From positions 1-7,681 of the forward strand of contig JAFDJC010000150.1 in assembly GCA_019307665.1 (NCBI GenBank): 7,681 nucleotides of DNA. The letters are read 5' to 3'. A model generated the notes under the pieces. That model was not told the origin of the DNA and did no database searches. It was given only the letters and a program-made list of their open reading frames with translations. The stretch is from Deltaproteobacteria bacterium (GTDB taxonomy: Bacteria > Desulfobacterota > Desulfobacteria > Desulfobacterales > SURF-7). The translations under genes were made by a program, and so were the position numbers. Below are positions 1 to 4,663 of this stretch, in pieces (the first letter of the stretch is position 1; every line of letters begins with the position of its first letter).

Positions 1-283
1 CGGCTGTATTGTAAGCCCGGACAATAGAACAATAAACCTTATTATCGTCAAGATCTTTTATGACACACCTGGTTCCGGAGCCCTCCCATGACGGCCGGCT
101 ATAATTATAAGAGCTACTTTTCTCCCGGCAATAAATTCTGTACCCGGCAATATCAGGCTCTGTATTTTCAGTCCAGGCCAGTGTAACCTGTCCGCAAAAA
201 GCTGAAACAGGTGTCAGGGCGATTTGTAAAAAAAGGATGATCCTGATAGCCAAAGGAAGGTAAAATCTTTGTGTGCAAGTCAT
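1..283 (-). CDS. Secreted fibronectin type III-like domain protein (3' end outside window)
   Basis: Reading the minus strand from the ATG at 283 gives 94 codons open to the window edge. The first 30 or so residues look like a Sec signal peptide: a short basic start (MTCTQRFYLP), a hydrophobic stretch (LAIRIILFLQIALTPVSA) and a likely cleavage near VSA-FC. The mature part begins VTLAWTENTEPDIAGYRIY, the classic first strands of an FN3 domain (V-x-L-x-W ... D-x-x-x-G-Y-x-I/V-Y). It continues to a C-terminal strand pattern, KVYCSIVRAYNTA, also FN3-like. The protein is probably exported to the periplasm or cell surface, where FN3 domains act as spacers or binding modules, so its function depends on the unseen remainder. 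There is no good Shine-Dalgarno before the ATG, so the exact start is uncertain. It is divergent from the radical SAM gene. Confidence 0.72.
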   Translation of the reverse strand, partial: MTCTQRFYLPLAIRIILFLQIALTPVSAFCGQVTLAWTENTEPDIAGYRIYCREKSSSYNYSRPSWEGSGTRCVIKDLDDNKVYCSIVRAYNTA

Positions 284-321
284 TATTTGATTATGAATAC
301 AAATGTCTACGTTATGAAACT

Positions 322-338
322 TGTGCGCCTGCGGCACA
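322..338. repeat. Short GC-rich inverted repeat TGTGC/GCACA
   Basis: TGTGC at 322-326 and GCACA at 334-338 flank a 7-base GC-rich spacer, about 40 bases upstream of the secreted-protein start on the minus strand. It could be an operator or a small hairpin. There is no T-run on either side, so it is not a typical terminator. Confidence 0.25.
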
Positions 339-409
339 CTGTTTCCTCATTTAGTCTAGTTGTTTAATATCTTAAAAAGAAGGTATGAACTCTTGAAGCC
401 CTAAAATAC

Positions 410-443
410 CTCATTTAAATGAGACCCCCTCATTTGAATGAGA
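410..443. promoter_or_regulatory. Tandem 14-bp palindromic operator pair
   Basis: CTCATTTAAATGAG at 410-423 is a perfect palindrome. CTCATTTGAATGAG at 430-443 is the same sequence with one central change. The start-to-start spacing is 20 bp, close to two helical turns, so both sites present the same DNA face. A half-site, CTCATTTAG, lies at 346-354. This is the signature of cooperative binding by a dimeric regulator (for example TetR-, GntR- or NtrC-type); the family cannot be told from the sequence. The pair lies between the divergent secreted-protein gene and the radical SAM gene and could control either. Confidence 0.6.
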
Positions 444-508
444 TGCTACAGCAACATTCATGCCTAAATTTATTGTTTTCTGGACAAACCTATAACATAA
501 AACATAGT

Positions 509-540
509 AAGCAGGTTTCTCAGGTTCTCGCCTGCTTTTC
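509..540 (+). terminator. Hairpin with short T-run, possible attenuator
   Basis: AAGCAGG at 509-515 pairs with CCTGCTT at 531-537, and the run TTTT at 536-539 overlaps its end. A second copy, CAGG at 521-524, can pair with the same CCTG, so two mutually exclusive hairpins are possible. It lies in the leader region of the radical SAM gene. It could be a weak intrinsic terminator or attenuator on the plus strand, but the T-run is short. Confidence 0.3.
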
Positions 541-555
541 GAGATTTATATAAAC

Positions 556-603
556 ACAATATATATTGTTATTCAAAGAGACCTATAGCATAAATTGTGT
601 TTT
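556..603. promoter_or_regulatory. AT-rich palindrome plus downstream AAATTGTGTTTT motif
   Basis: ACAATATATATTGT at 556-569 is a perfect 14-bp palindrome. Twenty-two bases further on lies AAATTGTGTTTT (592-603). The same two elements recur in the same order and at almost the same spacing upstream of smc (4500-4511 and 4536-4547), which suggests a shared regulator or promoter architecture. Both are AT-rich, so chance cannot be excluded. Confidence 0.35.
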
Positions 604-643
604 CGGTTACGATTATTTCACTCGCCGGTTACGATTTTTGCAC
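604..643 (+). promoter_or_regulatory. Two 18-bp direct repeats before the radical SAM gene
   Basis: CGGTTACGATTATTTCAC (604-621) and CGGTTACGATTTTTGCAC (626-643) match at 16 of 18 positions, with the first 11 identical. The period is 22 bp, about two helical turns. The second copy ends 42 bases before the ATG at 686. The layout fits tandem binding sites of an activator or repressor at the radical SAM promoter. The regulator is unknown. Confidence 0.5.
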
Positions 644-685
644 ACTGTTATTGCGTCCCTTTTCAGGAATTGATACAGAAATAAA

Positions 686-1981
686 ATGGATAATAAAAAA
701 AACACGCCTCTCACCGCAGTCGTGTCAAACATTGACGGCGAAATATTTGATCTTGACGGTTTTGCAGCTGTCGGCTCCGCGGGTACGTCACTGGTTATAC
801 TGACAGAAGCAGAAACGATCCCGATACCCCATGGCGGTGAACTTATGTTTCTTCCTGACAGAATGCCAATCCTTTTTAATATGGAAACAGGCTGTTTTGA
901 AACCAGAAAGGAAAACCCGTATGTTTCCGGAGAGCAAATATTTCCTGTGGCTGTTTTTAACTCTCCGGGATATGTCAACACAGCTACAACTGCGTATGAA
1001 GAAGGAAATAAGGCATCTCTTTTGCCGCTTTTTTCATACGGGGCAGCAGGTTTTCTCAAAGACGATTTCAGGTCTGCGGTCATACAGATCGACAGCGAAC
1101 CACGCCAGGACCTGAGATATATGGCCCATGAAAAAATCATTGATGGGGTCCAAAAAATCAAAGAATTGATGCCCGCAAACCGGCTGAGAAACCACATTGA
1201 AAAATGCGCACTCGAATACGGCTGCCCGGCCGCAAAAAACTTTTTCCTTGGGCGGTACGAAGCCCCTCTACCGACTTCCGGAAGCTGTAACTCCAGATGT
1301 CTTGGGTGTATTTCCCTTCAAAAAGGGACTGAAATATCAAGTCCCCAGGAGCGAATCGCCTTTACCCCGAAACCGGAAGAGATTGTCGAAGTGGCAATGC
1401 ATCATATCCAAAAAGTTAAAAAAAGCATTGTCAGTTTCGGCCAGGGCTGTGAGGGGGACCCCCTGATGGCAGCACACGTTATAGAACCGGCCCTTAAAAA
1501 GATACGCAGTTTAACCAACAGCGGCACCATCAATATGAACACAAACGGGAGCAGACCTGATATTCTTGCAGGCTTGCTGGATGCGGGACTGGACAGTATC
1601 AGAGTCAGCATTAATAGTTTCAGACAGTCCTGCTACCATGCTTACTTCAGGCCTGTTTCATATTCTTTTGAAGATGTTGTTGAAAGTATCGATATTGCCG
1701 TCCAAAAAGGAAAGTTTGTATCCATCAATTATCTGAACTGTCCTGGTGTAACAGACACCACCGAAGAAATCGAAGCGCTATATGAATTTCTTGATCATCA
1801 TACTGTTCACCTTATCCAGTGGCGAAATCTCAACTTTGATCCAAAAAAGTACCGTGAAATTATGTTTGAAACCGAAGAGCACGGAGAGCCGATTGGAATG
1901 AGCCGGTTTATCAGATTGATCAAAAAGCGATATCCTGCCCTGAAGCACGGATATTTTAACCCGCCCAAAGAAACCTTTTAA
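686..1981 (+). CDS. Radical SAM domain protein of unknown substrate
   Basis: A 431-residue protein. The radical SAM cluster motif CxxxCxxC is at C201, C205 and C208 (CNSRCLGC), preceded by the family-typical stretch FFLGRYEAPLPTSGS. Three conserved motifs follow: GQGCEGDPL around residues 252-260, which replaces the usual GGE-type SAM-contact motif; MNTNGS at about 284-289; and a strand SIRVSINS, typical of the partial TIM barrel. It therefore should bind a [4Fe-4S] cluster and SAM and generate a 5'-deoxyadenosyl radical. The N-terminal ~190 residues form a separate domain I do not recognise, with a C-x7-C pair (EKCALEYGCP) just before the barrel. There is no C-terminal auxiliary-cluster cysteine motif of SPASM type. 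It is cytoplasmic with no signal or membrane segments. The start at 686 is the only sensible ATG, but the Shine-Dalgarno is poor (AGGA lies 17 bases upstream). It is monocistronic as far as visible and sits behind the repeat-rich regulatory region. The fold is certain; substrate and pathway are unknown. Confidence 0.88.
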   Translation: MDNKKNTPLTAVVSNIDGEIFDLDGFAAVGSAGTSLVILTEAETIPIPHGGELMFLPDRMPILFNMETGCFETRKENPYVSGEQIFPVAVFNSPGYVNTATTAYEEGNKASLLPLFSYGAAGFLKDDFRSAVIQIDSEPRQDLRYMAHEKIIDGVQKIKELMPANRLRNHIEKCALEYGCPAAKNFFLGRYEAPLPTSGSCNSRCLGCISLQKGTEISSPQERIAFTPKPEEIVEVAMHHIQKVKKSIVSFGQGCEGDPLMAAHVIEPALKKIRSLTNSGTINMNTNGSRPDILAGLLDAGLDSIRVSINSFRQSCYHAYFRPVSYSFEDVVESIDIAVQKGKFVSINYLNCPGVTDTTEEIEALYEFLDHHTVHLIQWRNLNFDPKKYREIMFETEEHGEPIGMSRFIRLIKKRYPALKHGYFNPPKETF

Positions 1982-2196
1982 AGCAGAGGCAGGGCAATCT
2001 TTGAGTCTATCAAAAGGCCGAATTTGTTTTCCAGATAGCGGGTCTCAACATTATACGTTCAAACAATTTCATGAGATCGGTTTATTTCAGGTTTTTCTTT
2101 TTTGGGTACACTGAACTTATCAAGTTTGCGATCGACTTTCTCGCATTTATTGACACGCCGGCGATCTTGACCTATTCTCAAACAATGTGGAATGTT
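1978..2196 (-). pseudogene. Possible decayed minus-strand ORF, unidentified
   Basis: On the minus strand a frame is open from 2196 to 2062, reading RRRVNKCEKVDRKLDKF then SVPKKEKPEINRSHEIV. It meets one TGA at 2061-2059 and continues in the same frame, TYNVETRYLENKFGLLIDSK then IALPLL, to a TAA at 1980-1978 that overlaps the stop of the convergent radical SAM gene. Codons tend toward purine in position 1, as in real genes, and both halves look protein-like. There is no good start codon or Shine-Dalgarno, and a TAG closes the frame upstream. I read it as the 3' remnant of a broken gene of unknown family. The plus-strand frame in codon-aligned antisense is also open, so coding on either strand is uncertain. 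Confidence 0.3.
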
Positions 2197-2238
2197 CTAC
2201 ATCAATTTGCAAATTTGTTCGAAAACCTGGCTGAAAAT

Positions 2239-2258
2239 TAACAAATAAGTTATTGTTA
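2239..2258. repeat. AT-rich inverted repeat upstream of DUF2892 gene
   Basis: TAACAAATAAGTTATTGTTA reads as two 9-base arms around a central G, with one unpaired A. It is followed by a T-run and lies about 40 bases before the small membrane-protein start. It may be an operator or part of the promoter; as a hairpin it would be weak because it has almost no GC pairs. Confidence 0.3.
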
Positions 2259-2288
2259 TTTTTAAACATGCTTCATTAACAAGGTGAC

Positions 2289-2294
2289 AGGAGG
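2289..2294 (+). promoter_or_regulatory. Ribosome binding site deciding the start at 2301
   Basis: A perfect AGGAGG lies 6 bases before the ATG at 2301. The in-frame TTG at 2295 directly abuts it and cannot be the start, so the protein begins MQVNEGM rather than two codons earlier. Confidence 0.8.
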
Positions 2295-2300
2295 TTGATA

Positions 2301-2498
2301 ATGCAGGTAAACGAGGGAATGATTGATAGACTGTTGAGGGTGATAGTGGCCATCGCTATAATTGTTGCTTTCTTGACAGGTAAACTGCCGGGTAACTGGG
2401 CTCTTCTATTAATTTTCAGCGGGTCCTTCTTCATGTCCGCCGTAACCGGGTGTTGCCCTCTTTATATACCGCTGGGTATCAATACCTGTAAAAAATAG
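2301..2498 (+). CDS. DUF2892 / YgaP-type small inner-membrane protein
   Basis: A 65-residue protein with the DUF2892 (YgaP transmembrane domain) pattern. It has an N-terminal N-x-G-x-x-D-R-x-x-R motif (residues 4-13), a first hydrophobic helix (VIVAIAIIVAFLTG, about 14-27), a short loop with GNW, a second helix (ALLLIFSGSFFMSAVTG, about 34-50) and the family C-terminal CCPLYIPLGINTCK. In other proteins this domain is fused to rhodanese modules or stands alone as a membrane hairpin; its biochemical role is not established. Three cysteines at the C-terminal end (two adjacent, plus one in NTCK) could be redox-active or bind metal, which is inference. A strong AGGAGG supports the start. The next recognisable downstream sequence is a decayed DUF1214 remnant, so no operon partner is evident. 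Confidence 0.85.
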   Translation: MQVNEGMIDRLLRVIVAIAIIVAFLTGKLPGNWALLLIFSGSFFMSAVTGCCPLYIPLGINTCKK

Positions 2499-2525
2499 CT
2501 GGCTCTACCGTTGAGATCACTGAAT

Positions 2526-2643
2526 ACAGGCTCTGTGATACTCGTACCGTAGGAGACAAAAATGGCTGCCGACGCCGAACGGGCCATTCTGGTCAGCGAT
2601 GCGCCTCTATTGGCCGAAAGACGCCGCTCTGGATGGCTATAAC
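2526..2643 (+). pseudogene. Remnant of a DUF1254/DUF1214-family C-terminus
   Basis: The frame through 2560-2637 reads KWLPTPNGPFWSAMRLYWPK then DAALDG. It closely matches the conserved C-terminal signature of DUF1214 (the partner domain of DUF1254), where N-W-L-P-x-P-x-G-P-F is followed by R-L-Y-x-P-K-x-x-x-L-D-G. Just upstream, TGSVILVP in another frame (2526-2549) may be the preceding DGSL-type strand, ended by a TAG at 2550 and separated by a frame change. After LDG the expected W-x-P-P segment is missing and the frame runs to a TGA at 2689. Nothing of the ~400-residue body of the family remains upstream, where the intact DUF2892 gene lies. It is therefore a non-functional fragment left by deletion. 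The family call rests on memory of the motif, without alignment. Confidence 0.55.
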
Positions 2644-2739
2644 CAGGTCAGATTTGAAGATATAATACTGATGCTATCGATGTTTTATTGATAATAGGAA
2701 GATACTTTGTCTACAAATTTCAATATGGAGGAAATCAGC

Positions 2740-3234
2740 ATGGAAATGAAAATGTCCGTCAAAGAAGCTAGGGACCGAGCCAAAGAGCTAATGCAGAGAG
2801 GTTACCACTGAGGGCCTTCCATCCTGCAAGTTATGTGGGAAGCATATGGTCTCGAGAACGAAGATTTTTTGTGGACCGGTATTCCGTTTTTAGGGGGCAT
2901 CGGCGGTTTTCAGAATGCGCCCTGCGGAGTGGTGTCATCAACGGCAGTATGCCTTGGTTTGCGGCATCGCAGCCCGATGGAGGACAAAAAGCGCGTAAAG
3001 CAGGCCCGCCACGCCATCCGCGCCTTCTCAGCCAAGCTCGTGAGTGAGTTCAACCAGGAGTTCGGCGACATCACCTGCCTGGGCTTGATCGGCATGGATT
3101 TTTCCAAACCCGGTGTTTACAAGGAATTCCTGGAAACCGGCGTCTGGAAAGAAAAATGCGAAAAGTACGTGGAGTTCATGATCGACAAGCTTTACGCGCT
3201 CGAGGAAGACAAGGGGCTGTTTGTGCAGGCTTAA
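2740..3234 (+). CDS. C_GCAxxG_C_C family redox protein, putative selenoprotein with in-frame TGA
   Basis: From the ATG at 2740, preceded by GGAGG at 2727-2731 with 8-base spacing, the frame reads 23 codons (MEMKMSVKEARDRAKELMQR then GYH). It meets TGA at 2809-2811 and continues in the same frame for 140 codons to TAA at 3232. If the TGA is read as selenocysteine, the product is 164 residues with U24. The context GYH-U-GPSILQVMWEAYGL is the conserved N-terminal block of the C_GCAxxG_C_C family, where this position is cysteine. Downstream are the glycine-rich loop GGIGG, the core CGVVSSTAVCLGL (C62, C71), C113 and C140. Family members are small cytoplasmic proteins, probably thiol redox or metal-binding, with no settled function. 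Homology starts well before the TGA and the Shine-Dalgarno belongs to the ATG at 2740, so a start at the internal ATG 2833 would delete the conserved block and has no good ribosome site. A TATAAT at 2661-2666 may be its -10 box. The alternative is a nonsense mutation in a decaying gene, given the debris just upstream. However, the rest of the frame is intact and the TGA falls exactly on a conserved cysteine. Confidence 0.78.
2809..2842 (+). promoter_or_regulatory. Candidate bacterial SECIS hairpin after the TGA
   Basis: Immediately after the TGA, CTTCC (2816-2820) pairs with GGAAG (2838-2842). Inside it GCA (2826-2828) pairs with TGT (2834-2836) through one G-U pair, leaving a 5-base apical loop AGTTA (2829-2833). 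The loop begins 17 bases after the TGA and has a G in its first two positions, both in line with the loose bacterial SECIS consensus. The upper stem is short (3 bp) and an internal loop separates it from the lower stem. It would recruit SelB-GTP-Sec-tRNA. Paired by eye only. Confidence 0.5.
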
Positions 3235-3243
3235 TACCTTGCA

Positions 3244-3269
3244 TGAAATTTTCGGATCATTAAATTTCA
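3244..3269. terminator. AT-rich hairpin after the selenoprotein gene
   Basis: TGAAATTT (3244-3251) and AAATTTCA (3262-3269) form a perfect 8-bp inverted repeat around a 10-base loop, starting 9 bases after the TAA. Its position suits transcript termination or 3'-end protection, but the stem is AT-rich and lacks a downstream T-run, so it is not a canonical intrinsic terminator. Confidence 0.35.
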
Positions 3270-3279
3270 CCCGGAGGAA

Positions 3280-3374
3280 GGGCCGGAGGCTTCCATATGC
3301 TGCGTTACTAAAGGTTCGAAGTAAACCACTACGACTTCACCCTTAGATGTCTTGCCTATGAAAATCTCCGGCCC
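3280..3374. repeat. 95-bp imperfect palindrome, MITE/REP-like intergenic element
   Basis: The ends are perfect 9-bp inverted repeats: GGGCCGGAG (3280-3288) and CTCCGGCCC (3366-3374). Moving inward, the two arms remain partly complementary, including CATA (3294-3297) against TATG (3357-3360). The centre is a good stem: CTAAAGG (3308-3314) with CCTTAG (3341-3346), and GAAGT (3318-3322) with ACTTC (3334-3338), closed by an 11-base loop. There is no ORF inside. It lies between two convergent genes, the typical place for non-autonomous palindromic repeats, and as RNA would fold on either strand. Membership of a dispersed repeat family is inferred from this architecture; other copies lie outside the window. 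Confidence 0.6.
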
Positions 3375-3446
3375 GTGCAAGATCAAGCAACAACTCAATT
3401 TTCAACCCTGATTCTCTGCCCTATTTTGCCCCAGGTCGAATCAGTC

Positions 3447-4421
3447 TCAATTAGAGGAAGCGGCTTTCTTTAGCTTGGCCACCACGAAGCTGTCTATAAT
3501 GAGTTGGGTAAGATGGTGAAGCACACATACAACCAGTGCAATTCCGTATTGGGGGAAAAGTGAAATCTGTAGAATGATCGATAGCGGCAGCGTCTTCTGG
3601 CAACCCATCAACAGGGTGCTCTCTCTTTGCCCGGGCTTTAATTGAAAAGCAAGAATAATAAAACCGCCAACGGCAAGAAGTGCTCCATGGAAAACAGCAA
3701 CACATATCAATACGGTAATAATGTCACCACTGTTTTCTATTATCGTTGGCTTTGACTGGGAAAGGGCCATCCAGACAATACCACAAATCAGAAACAGATT
3801 GAGGTTTTGTAAGTGTATTGAATATCGACGAATAACCGGATTGATTTTTCTGTTCGGCCTTGCCGTCAGACCCAGGCAGAGGGGCAGCAAAACCAGCAGT
3901 CCAATTTTTGCCATAATAAATGAGTTGTCGATGGAAGCTGTCGTGGTAATGCCGAGGATTCCCATAAGTATAAAAAGTGTTATTGGTACGGTAAATACAG
4001 CGAGACTATTGGCAAGGATGGTGGTTACAAGGGCGCCTGCCATATTGCCACCGGCTGCGCCGGTCATTACCACACCGCTGCTGAGAGTCGTCGGCATTAT
4101 GGCTACAAGAATAATACCGATTTTTATTCCAATATCAAGGGATGACATGCCAAAGAACACGGCAATGGCAGGAGCGGCCATAAAAATCAGGATAAGAGAT
4201 AAAAAAATGCTTTTAACGTTTTTAATGCCGGATTTTATCTGTCCGGCATCAAGCAAAAGTCCTGAAATCAGGAAAATAATAAAAATGGCCGTATTTGCGC
4301 CATTATGCGATTTACACCATATCCCGGCCAAGGAAACGAATTCCGTATTATCCAACAACGTCATTGAAAAAACGGCAAAAAGGCCCAACAGAAACCAGTG
4401 TTTTTTTATCATAGTCATCAT
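3447..4421 (-). CDS. SLC10A7/YfeH-type bile acid:sodium symporter family permease
   Basis: A 324-residue, very hydrophobic protein with roughly nine to ten membrane helices and almost no long soluble segment, as expected for the SBF-like branch (E. coli YfeH, yeast Rch1, human SLC10A7) of the bile-acid:Na+ symporter superfamily; the usual length is 320-340. Recognisable landmarks are NTAIFIIFLISGLLLDAGQI near residues 43-62, the conserved helix-break region AIMPTTLSSGVVMTGAAGGN around residues 107-127, and the C-terminal repeat counterpart LLMGCQKTLPLSIILQISLF. The twin TLSSG/GGN and QKTLP elements correspond to the crossover helices that form the cation and substrate sites of this fold. The substrate is unknown; bacterial homologues are not established bile-acid carriers. 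GGAG (complement of 4433-4436) precedes the ATG at 4421 by 11 bases; two further in-frame ATGs lie within the first four codons, so the start could shift slightly. It is transcribed divergently from smc and convergently with the selenoprotein gene. Confidence 0.85.
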   Translation of the reverse strand: MMTMIKKHWFLLGLFAVFSMTLLDNTEFVSLAGIWCKSHNGANTAIFIIFLISGLLLDAGQIKSGIKNVKSIFLSLILIFMAAPAIAVFFGMSSLDIGIKIGIILVAIMPTTLSSGVVMTGAAGGNMAGALVTTILANSLAVFTVPITLFILMGILGITTTASIDNSFIMAKIGLLVLLPLCLGLTARPNRKINPVIRRYSIHLQNLNLFLICGIVWMALSQSKPTIIENSGDIITVLICVAVFHGALLAVGGFIILAFQLKPGQRESTLLMGCQKTLPLSIILQISLFPQYGIALVVCVLHHLTQLIIDSFVVAKLKKAASSN

Positions 4422-4496
4422 GGGTTTTGTAACTCCAATTCACATGTTATTCATGGCTATATCATTTTAATTTAAAAAGCACTAAAAAATAGCTTG

Positions 4497-4514
4497 AATA
4501 CAATATATTGTATT
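4497..4514. promoter_or_regulatory. 18-bp perfect palindrome between divergent permease and smc genes
   Basis: AATACAATATATTGTATT is a perfect palindrome 76 bases upstream of the permease start and about 150 bases upstream of smc. A second small palindrome, CACAAATTGTG, lies at 4533-4543. The position fits an operator acting on the permease promoter. Its core ACAATATATTGT resembles the element at 556-569. Confidence 0.45.
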
Positions 4515-4588
4515 TAATAAAGATAAAAATGTCACAAATTGTGTTTTTAACTTTACAATTTTGATATGTCATGCTATTAATCGGCAGT

Positions 4589-4617
4589 CTGAAATTAAGG
4601 GTTTTTGGCTTTATAAT
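4589..4617 (+). promoter_or_regulatory. Sigma-70-type promoter for smc
   Basis: A perfect TATAAT -10 box at 4612-4617 is preceded, at the optimal 17-base spacing, by CTGAAA (4589-4594), which matches 4 of 6 positions of the -35 consensus. Transcription would start near 4624, giving a leader of about 40 bases before the smc ATG at 4664. Confidence 0.5.
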
Positions 4618-4663
4618 TATTGATCTAAACACGGTAAAAACAAAGGATGGGGGATCTTCTGGT

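Noticed and set aside
626..643. Sigma-54 promoter (GG ... TGC)
   Set aside because: The GG (627-628) and GC (640-641) are 11 bases apart instead of the required 10, and the first repeat copy lacks the GC, so the resemblance is probably fortuitous.
613..1197. 194-codon minus-strand ORF
   Set aside because: Codon shadow of the radical SAM gene, with no recognisable domain and a start inside that gene.
2071..2241. 56-codon plus-strand ORF (MRSVYFRFFFFGY...)
   Set aside because: No Shine-Dalgarno, no recognisable family, and it lies codon-for-codon antisense to a more protein-like minus-strand frame.
2562..2642. 26-codon ORF starting MAADAERAILV
   Set aside because: Overlaps the DUF1214 remnant in another frame; too short and without homology, most likely an accident of the decayed gene.
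2833..3234. Redox protein starting at the internal ATG 2833
   Set aside because: This start removes the conserved N-terminal block and has no proper ribosome site, whereas 2740 has a well-spaced GGAGG and the frame continues through the TGA.
3721..4470. 249-codon plus-strand ORF
   Set aside because: Antisense to the permease; its translation is basic and proline/isoleucine-rich with no family resemblance, while the minus strand encodes a clear membrane transporter.
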